DNA of 64,000 nucleotides from Pseudoclavibacter soli DSM 23366 (GTDB taxonomy: Bacteria; Actinomycetota; Actinomycetes; Actinomycetales; Microbacteriaceae). Under the pieces are notes generated by a model. That model had not been told where the DNA came from, did not search any database, and worked only from the letters and a program-made list of their open reading frames with translations. Positions within the stretch are counted from its first letter, which is position 1. Each line of letters begins with the position of its first letter. The translations under genes and the position numbers were made by a program. The stretch is taken from NCBI RefSeq assembly GCF_000423505.1, contig NZ_KE384027.1:60831-124830 (forward strand), read 5' to 3'. This document shows, in pieces, positions 9,285 through 17,377 of this stretch.

Positions 9285-10748
9285 TCAGCGATGTGCCTGT
9301 TTAACGGCAGTCGAGATATCGGTGACCTGGGTGTAGATGTTGCGACGCTCCTGCATGAGGCGAGCAATCTTGTTGTTGGCGTACATCACGGTGGTGTGGT
9401 CGCGATTGCCGAACAGCTGCCCGATCTTGGGCAGCGAGAGACTGGTCAGCTCACGGCAGATGTACATAGCGATCTGGCGGGCGAGCGCGATCTGCTGCGC
9501 CCTTGAGCTGCCGGTGATGTCGCTGACGCGCAGTGAGAAGTAGTTCGCGGTGGTCTGAATGATCGTCTCGGGGTCGATGACGTTGTCGTCGGCCAGGGTG
9601 ATCATGTCTTTGAGGGCAGCCTGCGCGACTTGGAAGTCGACTGGGCGCTGTTCGATGCTGGCATAAGCGATAACCCGCAGCAGGGTGCCTTCGAGCTCGC
9701 GAATGTTCGACGAGACGCGACTGGCGATCAGCTCCAAAATGTCATCGGGTACGGCGCTGTGCTCGCTTTCGGCTTTGCGACGCAGGATGGCGATGCGCGT
9801 TTCGAGGTCGGGTGCCTGTACGTCGGTGGTCAGGCCCCATTCAAAGCGTGAAGTCATGCGCTCTTGAAAGCCGGTCAGCTGCTTTGGGGGCAGATCACTG
9901 GTGATCACCAGCTGCTTGTTGTGATCGTGCAGGGTGTTGAACGTATGAAAGAACGCTTCTTGGGTCGAGTCTTTGCCCTGCAGAAACTGAATGTCGTCGA
10001 TCAGCAGAATATCGATGTCGCGATAGCGAGACTGAAACTCGGCGGTCTCATTGCGCTGAATTGAGTTGATGAAGTCGTTGGTGAACTCCTCTGAGCTCAC
10101 ATAGAGCACCCGAATGCCAGGAAACAGACTGATGGCGTAGTGGCCGATCGCGTGCAGCAGGTGGGTTTTGCCCAAGCCCGACTCGCCATAGATGAACAGG
10201 GGGTTGTACGCCTTAGCGGGTGTCTCTGCCACTGCGAACGCAGCGGCGTGCGAGAAGCGATTCGAAGCGCCGATGACGAAGTTGTCAAAGGTGTACTTCG
10301 GGTTCAGGCGAGAGTTCTTGGCGTTGCTGGTGGGTGTAGCGGCCGGCTGTGCAGGTTGCGCAGACACTACCGGCACGAAGCCAGTGGGCTCAGGTTCGGC
10401 TGGAGCGGTCACCAGAGCTGGAGCCGTTGTTGGTTCGGCCGGGTGAGTGACGTGTTCGGGGGCGCTGCGCAGTGACGAGTTGACCACTACTGCGAATGAG
10501 GTGATCACCGGGGTCTCTTGCACGACAGGCAGTGCGTCGATCAGGGGGCCGCGTGCCCGGTGCTCGATCATCTCGCGGGCGAGCTCGTCGGGTACCTCGA
10601 GAAAGATGGTGTCTCCGATGACGCCCTTTGGGTGGATGAGGCCCACGAAACCAGAGAGCTGGCCAGAGATGCGTTCATCTGTGCGCAAAGTGTTGAGAAT
10701 CTCGGCCCAGAAGCCTTCGAGGTCGGCAGTCGCGTCGATATGCGGCAT
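9285..10748 (-). CDS. dnaA: Chromosomal replication initiator protein DnaA
   Basis: DnaA is the AAA+ initiator that binds DnaA boxes and melts oriC. The 487-residue protein has an N-terminal oligomerisation domain (residues 1-85), a flexible Pro/Ala-rich linker (about 100-145), an AAA+ domain with Walker A GESGLGKTHLL and Walker B LLIDDIQFLQGK, and a C-terminal helix-turn-helix with the DnaA signature GNRDHTTVMYA. GGGAG precedes the ATG. DnaA-box-like sequences upstream (TGTGGAAAG at 10815-10823) suggest autoregulation (inference). Confidence 0.98.
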   Translation of the reverse strand: MPHIDATADLEGFWAEILNTLRTDERISGQLSGFVGLIHPKGVIGDTIFLEVPDELAREMIEHRARGPLIDALPVVQETPVITSFAVVVNSSLRSAPEHVTHPAEPTTAPALVTAPAEPEPTGFVPVVSAQPAQPAATPTSNAKNSRLNPKYTFDNFVIGASNRFSHAAAFAVAETPAKAYNPLFIYGESGLGKTHLLHAIGHYAISLFPGIRVLYVSSEEFTNDFINSIQRNETAEFQSRYRDIDILLIDDIQFLQGKDSTQEAFFHTFNTLHDHNKQLVITSDLPPKQLTGFQERMTSRFEWGLTTDVQAPDLETRIAILRRKAESEHSAVPDDILELIASRVSSNIRELEGTLLRVIAYASIEQRPVDFQVAQAALKDMITLADDNVIDPETIIQTTANYFSLRVSDITGSSRAQQIALARQIAMYICRELTSLSLPKIGQLFGNRDHTTVMYANNKIARLMQERRNIYTQVTDISTAVKQAHR

Positions 10749-11047
10749 GCCTGCTCCCTGGGCGTCTTGAGAATTCCACAGAGTTTTGCACAGGGTTTCT
10801 CACATGTGTATAACTGTGGAAAGCGACTCGTTCCAAGCCGCTGTCGATACGCTACCGTGCTCTGCCCAATCATGGCAAATCAATTTCACAGCGTCATCGG
10901 CGTGTCATTGCGCAAACCGCATTGCAGCCAGTGATACTTGAGGGTTGCCGTTTTCCGCAGCTTGACCTGACCCCCCGCTTCGGATAGGTTTAAACGCTAG
11001 TTGCCCGACTCGCTGGCCGAGTCACACACAAACTTTCGGAGATACTC
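10749..11047. promoter_or_regulatory. dnaA-rpmH divergent control region
   Basis: This 299-bp spacer separates divergent dnaA (minus) and rpmH (plus). On the plus strand a promoter-like pair, TTGACC at 10962-10967 and TAGGTT at 10985-10990 with a 17-bp spacer, points to rpmH. On the dnaA side, TGTGGAAAG (10815-10823) and AATTCCACA (10772-10780) resemble weak DnaA boxes. No gene is seen in the spacer. Confidence 0.6.
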
Positions 11048-11185
11048 ATGAGCAAGCGCACTTTCCAGCCCAACAACCGTCGTCGTGCCAAGAAGCACGG
11101 CTTCCGTGCCCGCATGGCCACCCGCGCCGGCCGTTCGATCCTGAACGCCCGTCGTCGCAAGGGCCGTACCGAACTCGCTGCGTAA
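11048..11185 (+). CDS. rpmH: 50S ribosomal protein L34
   Basis: A 45-residue, very basic protein beginning [19 protein letters not shown] and ending GRTELAA, the exact size and pattern of bacterial L34. It is a large-subunit ribosomal protein that contacts 23S rRNA. It starts the plus-strand operon running away from dnaA and ends 3 bp before rnpA. Confidence 0.97.
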   Translation: MSKRTFQPNNRRRAKKHGFRARMATRAGRSILNARRRKGRTELAA

Positions 11186-11188
11186 CAC

Positions 11189-11545
11189 ATGCTCGATCGG
11201 GCTCACCGCCTGAGGGCAGGCAGCGACTTTGCCCAGGTGAGCCGACGTGGTCGCCGTGCGCACACCGCTCATCTGATCGTGCATTTGCTGCGCACTGATG
11301 CGCAGCATGTCACACGCGTGGGTTTCGTCACCAGCAAGGCCGTGGGCAACGCGGTTACTCGCAACCTCGTCAAGCGCAGGCTTCGCGAGATCGCTCGAGA
11401 GCTGCTGCGCGAGCATCCGAGCGGCCTCGACGTGGTGGTACGAGCTCGCCCTGGCGCAGCCGAGGCAACCTTTGCCCAGCTGCGTGAGCAGGTGCTGTCA
11501 GCGGCGAGTGATCACAGAGGGCATGAGAGCAGGAGACCTTCATGA
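11189..11545 (+). CDS. rnpA: Ribonuclease P protein component
   Basis: RnpA is the protein cofactor of RNase P, which removes the 5' leader of tRNA precursors. The 118-residue protein opens MLDRAHRLRAGSDF, carries the conserved GFVTSKAVGNAVTRN strand and the RNR motif RNLVKRRLRE (residues 58-67). The last about 20 residues are a less conserved tail. It follows rpmH closely and overlaps the yidD start by 4 bp (ATGA). Confidence 0.95.
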   Translation: MLDRAHRLRAGSDFAQVSRRGRRAHTAHLIVHLLRTDAQHVTRVGFVTSKAVGNAVTRNLVKRRLREIARELLREHPSGLDVVVRARPGAAEATFAQLREQVLSAASDHRGHESRRPS

Positions 11546-11916
11546 ATGTGAGAGTGGTGCTGATGCGTGCCGCCGCATTCGTCTGGATGCTGCCGCGTAA
11601 CGTCGCCATTTTCGTACTTCGGCTTTGGCGCAGATTCGTCTCTCCACTTTATGGTGACGTCTGTCGCTTTTATCCCACCTGCTCCGCTTATGCGGTCGAG
11701 GCTTACCAGCAGCGAGGCTTTGTGGTCGCAACCGGTCTTGTAACCTGGCGCCTACTGCGTTGCAATCCCTTTGGCAAGGGGGGCATAGAACCTGTGCCAC
11801 ATCGCCATGAGGGTTCTGGGCAATCTGATCTCACGTTCGGCCACGGTCGACTTCGTGTTCCGGCTCCCGTGCTGAGCACCGGCATCGGCACCCTTCCCCC
11901 GCAGAGAGAGAGTTGA
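11542..11916 (+). CDS. yidD: Membrane protein insertion efficiency factor YidD
   Basis: A 124-residue YidD protein. The core has an N-terminal amphipathic or hydrophobic helix (residues 12-35) and the family cysteine motif CRFYPTCSAYAVEAYQQRG, followed by RLLRCNPFGKGGIEPVP. YidD assists YidC-mediated insertion of inner-membrane proteins. Four-base overlap with rnpA and a 1-bp gap to yidC point to translational coupling. The last 20 residues or so are low complexity. Confidence 0.92.
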   Translation: MNVRVVLMRAAAFVWMLPRNVAIFVLRLWRRFVSPLYGDVCRFYPTCSAYAVEAYQQRGFVVATGLVTWRLLRCNPFGKGGIEPVPHRHEGSGQSDLTFGHGRLRVPAPVLSTGIGTLPPQRES

Positions 11917-11917
11917 T

Positions 11918-13021
11918 GTGAACATCCTCGACAGCATTATGTGGCCCATCAAATGGATCATCGAGCTGGTTCTGGTTGGCTGGCACTGGCTCTGGACAGC
12001 CGTGGTCGGCCTGCCCAGCGCCTCCGGTGTTGCCTGGGCGTTGTCGATTGTCGGTCTTGTGCTGGTGGTGCGTGCGGCGCTGATTCCGCTGTTCGTCAAG
12101 CAGATACGGTCACAGCGAGTATCGCTCGAGTTGGCGCCCAAGATGCGCGCGCTGCAACAGAAGTACAAAGGCAAACGCGATCAGGCATCCCGCCAGGCCA
12201 TGGCCGAAGAGCAGATGGCGCTGTACAAAGAGGCCGGCACCAACCCCCTGGCCGGGTGTCTGCCGATTCTGGTGCAGATGCCGATCTTCTTCGGTCTGTT
12301 CTCTGTGCTCAATGCCAGCTCGCGCGGTCAGGCCGGCGTCGGCCTGCTGAACGCAGATCTGGCAAGCGACTTCTCAGAGGCGCACCTGTTCGGCGCCAAA
12401 CTCGCGACCACACTGATGAGTGCGATCAACGAGAATCCGGTGCAGTGGCCGGTTGTTGGCCTCGCTGCCGCGCTCGTGGTGTTCATGGTCGGCTCACAGC
12501 TCTATACGAGCGTGCAGATCATGGGCAAGAACATCTCAGCCGAGGCCAAAGAGTCGCCGATGTTCCGCCAGCAGAAAATGCTCATGTACGGCATGCCGTT
12601 CATCATGGTGTTCTCGGGTGTGGCTTTTCCGATCGGCGTGCTGCTCTACTGGTTCGTCAGCAATCTCTGGACGATGGTGCAGCAGTTCATCGTGATTCGC
12701 AACATGCCGACCCCGGGCAGCGAAGCATATTTCGAGCGTCAGCGTCGTCTGGCTGCCAAGGGCAAGCTGACCGATGCCGAGCAGGCGCAGCTCGAGAAGC
12801 GTGAGGGGCGACCTCAGGGGCAGCGGCAGCAGCCTGTGGGCAAGAACCGGGCAAAGAAGCAGGGTTCGAACACCGGGGCGGTGGCCAGTGAGAGCGATTC
12901 GCCGAGTGCCCCCAGCGGAGAGTCAGCCCAGGCAGCATCTGCCGATGATGAGACATCAGCCCCGAAACGCCCGCAGGGCAAGGGCTCAAACACCAGCAGG
13001 AAGAACAGGAAGGGCAAGTGA
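11918..13021 (+). CDS. yidC: Membrane protein insertase YidC
   Basis: YidC/OxaI-type insertase that places membrane proteins alone or with SecYEG. A GTG at 11918 gives 367 residues of the short Gram-positive type without a large periplasmic domain. Hydrophobic segments appear near residues 12-30, 40-60, 110-130, 165-190 and 220-250. The conserved region MALYKEAGTNPLAGCLPIL sits in the cytoplasmic hairpin and first core segment. The C-terminus (after 280) is a long basic, low-complexity tail, as in other Actinomycetota. The stop codon shares one base with the jag start. Confidence 0.95.
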   Translation: MNILDSIMWPIKWIIELVLVGWHWLWTAVVGLPSASGVAWALSIVGLVLVVRAALIPLFVKQIRSQRVSLELAPKMRALQQKYKGKRDQASRQAMAEEQMALYKEAGTNPLAGCLPILVQMPIFFGLFSVLNASSRGQAGVGLLNADLASDFSEAHLFGAKLATTLMSAINENPVQWPVVGLAAALVVFMVGSQLYTSVQIMGKNISAEAKESPMFRQQKMLMYGMPFIMVFSGVAFPIGVLLYWFVSNLWTMVQQFIVIRNMPTPGSEAYFERQRRLAAKGKLTDAEQAQLEKREGRPQGQRQQPVGKNRAKKQGSNTGAVASESDSPSAPSGESAQAASADDETSAPKRPQGKGSNTSRKNRKGK

Positions 13022-13551
13022 TGAGCGAGCAGGAGACCACTGAGCCAGTGCAGGCAGAGACTGACGGCCGCAGCACTCTCGAAGTCGAGGGCGATATCGC
13101 CGCCGATTACATCGAAGAGCTGCTCGACATTGCTGATCTCGACGGAGACATTGATATCGATGTGCGCGACGGCAGGGCATATCTCGAGGTGAACTCTGAC
13201 GAAGAGGGCACCAACCTTGACCGCCTGTCTTCACCGGCAGCGGTGAATGCCCTGCAAGAGCTGACTCGGCTGGCGGTGCAGCAGAAGACCGGTGAATTCA
13301 CCCGTCTGGTGCTTGATGTGCAGGGTTCGCGTGAGCGCCGTGCCGAAGAGCTCGAGCAGATTGTCGCGAATGCTGCAGAGCGTCTCCGCGGTGGGCGCGA
13401 CCGTGTTGATCTGCAGCCACTTTCTTCTTATGAGCGCAAGCTGGTGCACGACTTCGCGCGTGAGCGCAGCCTGAACAGCGAGTCTGAGGGGGAGGGGCGC
13501 TCTCGTCACGTGGTGCTGACACTCGCCGACTCTGCTGACGAGCAGCACTGA
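13021..13551 (+). CDS. jag: Jag/KhpB RNA-binding protein (KH and R3H domains)
   Basis: The 176-residue protein has an acidic N-terminus, a divergent KH domain (about 25-110, LEVNSDEEGTNLDRL) and a C-terminal R3H domain with PLSSYERKLVHDFARE. Jag/KhpB family proteins bind RNA and affect cell elongation. They are usually encoded beside yidC, as here. The ATG at 13021 overlaps the yidC stop. A GTG one codon upstream is an alternative. Confidence 0.9.
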   Translation: MSEQETTEPVQAETDGRSTLEVEGDIAADYIEELLDIADLDGDIDIDVRDGRAYLEVNSDEEGTNLDRLSSPAAVNALQELTRLAVQQKTGEFTRLVLDVQGSRERRAEELEQIVANAAERLRGGRDRVDLQPLSSYERKLVHDFARERSLNSESEGEGRSRHVVLTLADSADEQH

Positions 13552-13569
13552 GTCACTCAGGCGGCTGAC

Positions 13570-14229
13570 ATGACACAGGAGCAATCGGAACTCGAGCCGG
13601 AACCGGCCGTTGTCGCTGAGCGCTTCGCCGATTCACGAGAGCTGCTCGTGCGTCTGGCTCATGATCTCTATGAGCACGGCGAGCGGCTGGGGCTGCTTGG
13701 CCCACGTGAGTATGCGCGTCTCTGGAGCAGGCATCTGCTGAATTGTGCGGCGATTGCCGAGGCCATCCCACAGAACGCTCGGGTTGCCGATGTGGGCAGT
13801 GGCGCTGGGCTGCCGGGCTTGGTGCTCGCGTGTGTGCGGCCTGACGCTCATTTCGTGCTTATTGACCCGATGGAGCGGCGTTGTGCCTGGCTCGAAGAGG
13901 AGAGTGCCCGGTTGGGCCTCACCAATGTGCAGGTGGTGCGTGCTCGGTCGCAGGAGGTATTCGACGAGTTTCAAGTCGATGTGGTCACTGCGCGTGCGGT
14001 GAGTGCACTGAAGACCCTGCTCGGTTGGACAGCGCCACTGCTGGTGCCGGGAGGCGAGCTGCTGCTCATGAAAGGGCGCTCGGCTCATGACGAGATCGAG
14101 GCAGCGGCCAAGGCGATTCGCAAGCAGCATCTTGAAGATGTGCGCGTGGAAGTGGTCGGCTCTGAGTACCTTGACGAACCGACGACGGTGGTACGCGGTC
14201 GACGCGCGGTCATTGTTGGCGAAGAATAG
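13570..14229 (+). CDS. rsmG: 16S rRNA (guanine527-N7)-methyltransferase RsmG
   Basis: RsmG (GidB) methylates G527 of 16S rRNA with S-adenosylmethionine. The 219-residue protein shows the cofactor-binding loop VADVGSGAGLPGLVLA, the RLWSRHLLNC region and the basic patch near GELLLMKGRSAHDE, all typical. It ends the yidC-jag-rsmG run and is followed by a parS site 8 bp after its stop. Confidence 0.95.
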   Translation: MTQEQSELEPEPAVVAERFADSRELLVRLAHDLYEHGERLGLLGPREYARLWSRHLLNCAAIAEAIPQNARVADVGSGAGLPGLVLACVRPDAHFVLIDPMERRCAWLEEESARLGLTNVQVVRARSQEVFDEFQVDVVTARAVSALKTLLGWTAPLLVPGGELLLMKGRSAHDEIEAAAKAIRKQHLEDVRVEVVGSEYLDEPTTVVRGRRAVIVGEE

Positions 14230-14236
14230 TCGGTGA

Positions 14237-14252
14237 GGTTTCACGTGAAACA
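14237..14252. promoter_or_regulatory. parS: parS centromere site 1
   Basis: The palindrome GTTTCACGTGAAAC (14238-14251) with flanking A matches the conserved ParB-binding parS sequence TGTTTCACGTGAAACA except for the first base. It lies between rsmG and parA. Confidence 0.93.
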
Positions 14253-14284
14253 GCCGAAGGTCAGGGCGAGCGAAGGAGCGCATA

Positions 14285-14446
14285 ATGAGTGAGCCATTGC
14301 CTGGTGTGTCAGCGGAGGTCGCACCCGGATTGGGCGCTCCTGCTGATGAACTGCCGGTCGGGTCGAGTCTGGGGTGGCCCACTGTGGCTCCGGTGGGTCA
14401 GACACCTGATCAGGAGCGGGCTGACGAGGCGGCTGCGCAAGCGTAG
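14285..14446 (+). CDS. Possible 53-residue small protein between parS sites
   Basis: An open frame begins ATG at 14285 after GAAGGAG and runs 53 codons to TAG. The product is rich in Pro, Ala, Gly and Glu (MSEPLPGVSAEV at the start) and has no recognisable domain or membrane segment. It fills the space between two parS sites upstream of parA. It could be a genuine small gene or a chance frame. Evidence is limited to the ribosome-binding site and its lack of overlap with other genes. Confidence 0.3.
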   Translation: MSEPLPGVSAEVAPGLGAPADELPVGSSLGWPTVAPVGQTPDQERADEAAAQA

Positions 14447-14483
14447 GGCATCCAGCGGTCACTGGAGCATCGTTTGGCGGCCG

Positions 14484-14499
14484 TGTTTCACGTGAAACA
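14484..14499. promoter_or_regulatory. parS: parS centromere site 2
   Basis: A perfect 16-bp palindrome TGTTTCACGTGAAACA, identical to the consensus bacterial parS, 85 bp upstream of the parA start. Confidence 0.96.
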
Positions 14500-14583
14500 T
14501 GCTGTGGAGACACGCGGCGCGCCTGTCGGTGGGGCGCACTAGACTGGGTGCTGTTCACCATCACGCTGCAGGAGGGTTTCTTC

Positions 14584-15471
14584 GTGGATTTCGACGCATC
14601 GACCCCTCTGGCTCAGGAGATCGCGCGACTTTCTGATCGCCGCCGCCGCGCCGAGACGCTCGAGTTTCGTAAGCCAGCGCATACTCGCATTATCAGCGTG
14701 ACCAACCAGAAGGGTGGCGTGGGCAAAACCACCACCACGGTGAATCTGGCGGCCGCTCTGGCCCGCGCTGGGCTGTCTGTGCTGGTGATCGATCTTGACC
14801 CACAGGGCAACGCCTCCACTGCGCTCGGTGTCGACATTCGTGATGGCCGTCCCGGCATCTATGACGTGCTCATCGGGGAGCAGTCGCTCGCCGACGTCAT
14901 CACCACCAGCGGAGAGAACGAGCACTTGTTGGTCGCTCCGTCGAGTCTCGACCTCGCCGGCGCAGAAATCGAACTCGTGAGCATGCCCTCCCGTGAGTTT
15001 CGACTCTGGCAGGCGATCGACGCTTACCTGAGTCATCGTGAACACCACATCGATTTCGTGTTCATTGATTGCCCGCCGAGCCTGGGGCTGCTCACGATCA
15101 ACGCGTTCGTCGCCGCCCGCGAAGTGCTGATTCCCATTCAGTGTGAGTATTACGCGCTCGAGGGGTTGAGCCAGCTGCTCAAGAACATCCTGCTCATCAA
15201 CGACCATCTGAATCCTGATCTGACGCTGAGTACGATTCTGCTCACCATGTATGACTCGCGCACGCGTCTTTCTGAAGAAGTCGCGGCTGAGGTGCGCGAA
15301 CACTTTGCCCAAGAAACGCTGACCACTGCAATACCGCGCACGGTGCGCATTTCTGAGGCGCCGAGCTACGGGCAAAGCGTTATTGCCTACGACCCGGGTT
15401 CAAAGGGCGCACTGTCATATATCGAGGCTGCATCTGAACTCAGCCAGCGAGAGGAGCATCATGCCCAGTAA
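14584..15471 (+). CDS. parA: Chromosome partitioning ATPase ParA (Soj)
   Basis: ParA is a Walker-type ATPase that forms nucleoid gradients along which ParB-parS complexes move. I start it at the GTG at 14584 because AGGAGG lies just upstream. This gives 295 residues. The deviant Walker A motif KGGVGKTTTTVNLA follows RIISVTNQ. Walker A' VLVIDLDPQGNAS and Walker B FVFIDCPPSLGLL are clear. The gene overlaps parB by 11 bp. Confidence 0.96.
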   Translation: MDFDASTPLAQEIARLSDRRRRAETLEFRKPAHTRIISVTNQKGGVGKTTTTVNLAAALARAGLSVLVIDLDPQGNASTALGVDIRDGRPGIYDVLIGEQSLADVITTSGENEHLLVAPSSLDLAGAEIELVSMPSREFRLWQAIDAYLSHREHHIDFVFIDCPPSLGLLTINAFVAAREVLIPIQCEYYALEGLSQLLKNILLINDHLNPDLTLSTILLTMYDSRTRLSEEVAAEVREHFAQETLTTAIPRTVRISEAPSYGQSVIAYDPGSKGALSYIEAASELSQREEHHAQ

Positions 15472-16660
15472 ACGCGGAGGACTCGGCCGTGGAATCAGCT
15501 CGCTCATTCCCACCAGCACCGAACAGCGCATTACTCACACCAAAGACGAGACGCACGCGAAACGCCCAGTTGATGTGTTCTTCGATGGCGCTCCGCGGCA
15601 GTCGAGTGACGAGGCGACGCAGGATGCTCCTGCTGCGGTTGATACCACCTCTTCGACTGCTGCCTCAGAACAGCCCGCAAAATCGGGCAAGTCGAAGGCG
15701 AAGCGTGCGGCCATGCCTGGGCTGGGTCTTGCTGCACATCGCACTGCGGTGTCGACCACTACGGCTGCCACACAGGCCCCGGCACCTGCCACCTCTAATA
15801 ACACCTCGCACACCGAGGGAACCGACGTGACCGTCGCCCAAGATGAGACGCTCACTGAAGTGCCAGGGCTTCGTCTGCTCGAGGTCAATCCCAATGACGT
15901 CGTGCCCAATCCGGCACAGCCGCGCAAAGAGTTCGACGAAGAAGCGCTGAATGAGCTGATTCACTCGGTCAAAGAGTTTGGTGTGCTGCAGCCCATCGTG
16001 GTGCGATCACGTGCCGAGGGCGGCTATGAGCTGATTATGGGTGAGCGTCGCCTGCGGGCATCGAAAGCTGCAGGGCTCAAGGCGATTCCTGCGGTGCTGC
16101 GCGAGACGGCAGATGAAGACCTGCTTCGTGATGCGCTGCTCGAGAATCTGCATCGCTCCAACCTGAACCCGCTGGAAGAGGCGAGTGCCTATCAGCAGCT
16201 CCTGCAAGACTTCGGCATCACCCAAGATGAACTGGCCACTCGCATTGGCCGTTCACGCCCGCAAGTGAGCAATACTTTGCGTTTGCTCAAACTGCCGACC
16301 TCAGTGCAGACCAAGGTTGCCTCAGGTGTGCTCAGTGCTGGGCACGCTCGTGCGTTGCTGTCGCTTTCGGGCACGCACGATATTGAGAAAGCGGCCGAAA
16401 AGGTCATCAACCAGGGTCTGAGCGTGCGCCAGACCGAAGAGCTTGGTGCGTCTCCTACTCGGAAGAAGCGCTCGGTGGCTCGTGCTGGCCGGGTGCAAGA
16501 CCAGCTCGGCGAGGTTGCTGAACGACTGGAAGATGCGCTCGACACCAAGGTGCGCATCAGCTTGACTCGCAAGAAGGGCCAAGTGGTGATCGACTTCGCG
16601 ACCATTGGTGACCTCAACCGCATCGTCAAGCAGATGGGTGTGAAGGGGTTCGGCGAATAG
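15461..16660 (+). CDS. parB: Chromosome partitioning protein ParB (Spo0J)
   Basis: ParB is a CTP-dependent clamp that binds parS and spreads. The ATG at 15461 (MPSKRGGLGRGISSLIP) follows AGAGGAG. The product is 399 residues: the ParA-interacting N-terminus GLGRGISSLIP, a long low-complexity linker (about 20-130), the CTP-binding ParB/Srx fold with GERRLRASKAAG, a helix-turn-helix DNA-binding domain (ELATRIGRSRPQVSNTLRLL), and a C-terminal dimerisation domain. parS sites lie on both sides. Confidence 0.96.
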   Translation: MPSKRGGLGRGISSLIPTSTEQRITHTKDETHAKRPVDVFFDGAPRQSSDEATQDAPAAVDTTSSTAASEQPAKSGKSKAKRAAMPGLGLAAHRTAVSTTTAATQAPAPATSNNTSHTEGTDVTVAQDETLTEVPGLRLLEVNPNDVVPNPAQPRKEFDEEALNELIHSVKEFGVLQPIVVRSRAEGGYELIMGERRLRASKAAGLKAIPAVLRETADEDLLRDALLENLHRSNLNPLEEASAYQQLLQDFGITQDELATRIGRSRPQVSNTLRLLKLPTSVQTKVASGVLSAGHARALLSLSGTHDIEKAAEKVINQGLSVRQTEELGASPTRKKRSVARAGRVQDQLGEVAERLEDALDTKVRISLTRKKGQVVIDFATIGDLNRIVKQMGVKGFGE

Positions 16661-16687
16661 GGTTCGCTGGGCGAGTGGGTCGCCGTC

Positions 16688-16703
16688 CGTTTCACGTGAA
16701 ACG
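16688..16703. promoter_or_regulatory. parS: parS centromere site 3
   Basis: Contains the 14-bp palindrome GTTTCACGTGAAAC (16689-16702), 28 bp after the parB stop. The two outer bases differ from consensus. Confidence 0.92.
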
Positions 16704-16759
16704 CGCAGCAGTGACGCGAAGCAGTTTTCATTGACGCAGTGCTTTCTTGCGGCAGGCGA

Positions 16760-16775
16760 TGTTTCACGTGAAACG
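16760..16775. promoter_or_regulatory. parS: parS centromere site 4
   Basis: TGTTTCACGTGAAACG: one outer base differs from the consensus parS. Second of three sites within 133 bp downstream of parB. Confidence 0.94.
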
Positions 16776-16804
16776 CGCAGCGGCGTCTTTTCATGCACGC
16801 CTCG

Positions 16805-16820
16805 GGTTTCACGTGAAACA
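16805..16820. promoter_or_regulatory. parS: parS centromere site 5
   Basis: GGTTTCACGTGAAACA: one outer base differs from consensus. Third site of the cluster downstream of parB. Confidence 0.94.
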
Positions 16821-16999
16821 TCCAACTCGCAGATGACGTCATTTACGGTGTGCCGGCGCTCATGGCTCATGGAGAACACTGAGCAAGCTGCGCGACGTGC
16901 ATCGTGATGCGCCGGGGTGACGCGGGGTGTTCGTGGGCGGATGCGCATTCTTCAGCGACAGGTGATTCGACTGCAGTGACGAGGCTGCCGTGATGAGGG

Positions 17000-17025
17000 G
17001 GTGCCGCTGTTTTAAGAGCGGCACC
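17000..17025. terminator. Hairpin downstream of parB
   Basis: GGTGCCGCT (17000-17008) pairs perfectly with AGCGGCACC (17017-17025) across an 8-base loop GTTTTAAG. There is no T-run, so termination is only a possibility. It sits between convergent parB and the ddl-like gene but about 340 bp from parB. Confidence 0.4.
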
Positions 17026-17377
17026 AAAACAGCACCAAAATAGCAGACCGGCATCAACATCGGCATTGACGCACCCAGCGTCCCGATACGGGCATCAGCA
17101 TGCTTTGCGGCGGTGTGGAGGGGGAGACTGGGTGCTCAGCCTACGCCGCACAGTAGACGCCGGAGGTTGATGCGTGGCGCAGGAGGCCTCGGTGAATCCC
17201 AAACGCTGGTTGAGCATGCCTTGTTCGGCAGCGGGCAGCCAGGCCGATGTTGACGCAGTCACACTGGACGAGTCTCCGGCATGTCTGCCGGTCGGATGCA
17301 CGGAGAGCCACTCTGGGTGAGTGCCGAAATCAGTTTGGTGCAGGTGCGAACCGAAGGCACGAACGGGCGCTGAGAAT

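Larger units (their letters stand above)
16661..17377. other. 717-bp intergenic region downstream of parB
   Basis: This spacer carries three parS sites (listed separately) and a hairpin at 17000-17025. It separates convergent parB and the ddl-like gene. Open frames here (for example 17095-17484 on the minus strand) have no family pattern and partly overlap ddl, so I do not call a gene. Nothing else is recognised. Confidence 0.5.
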
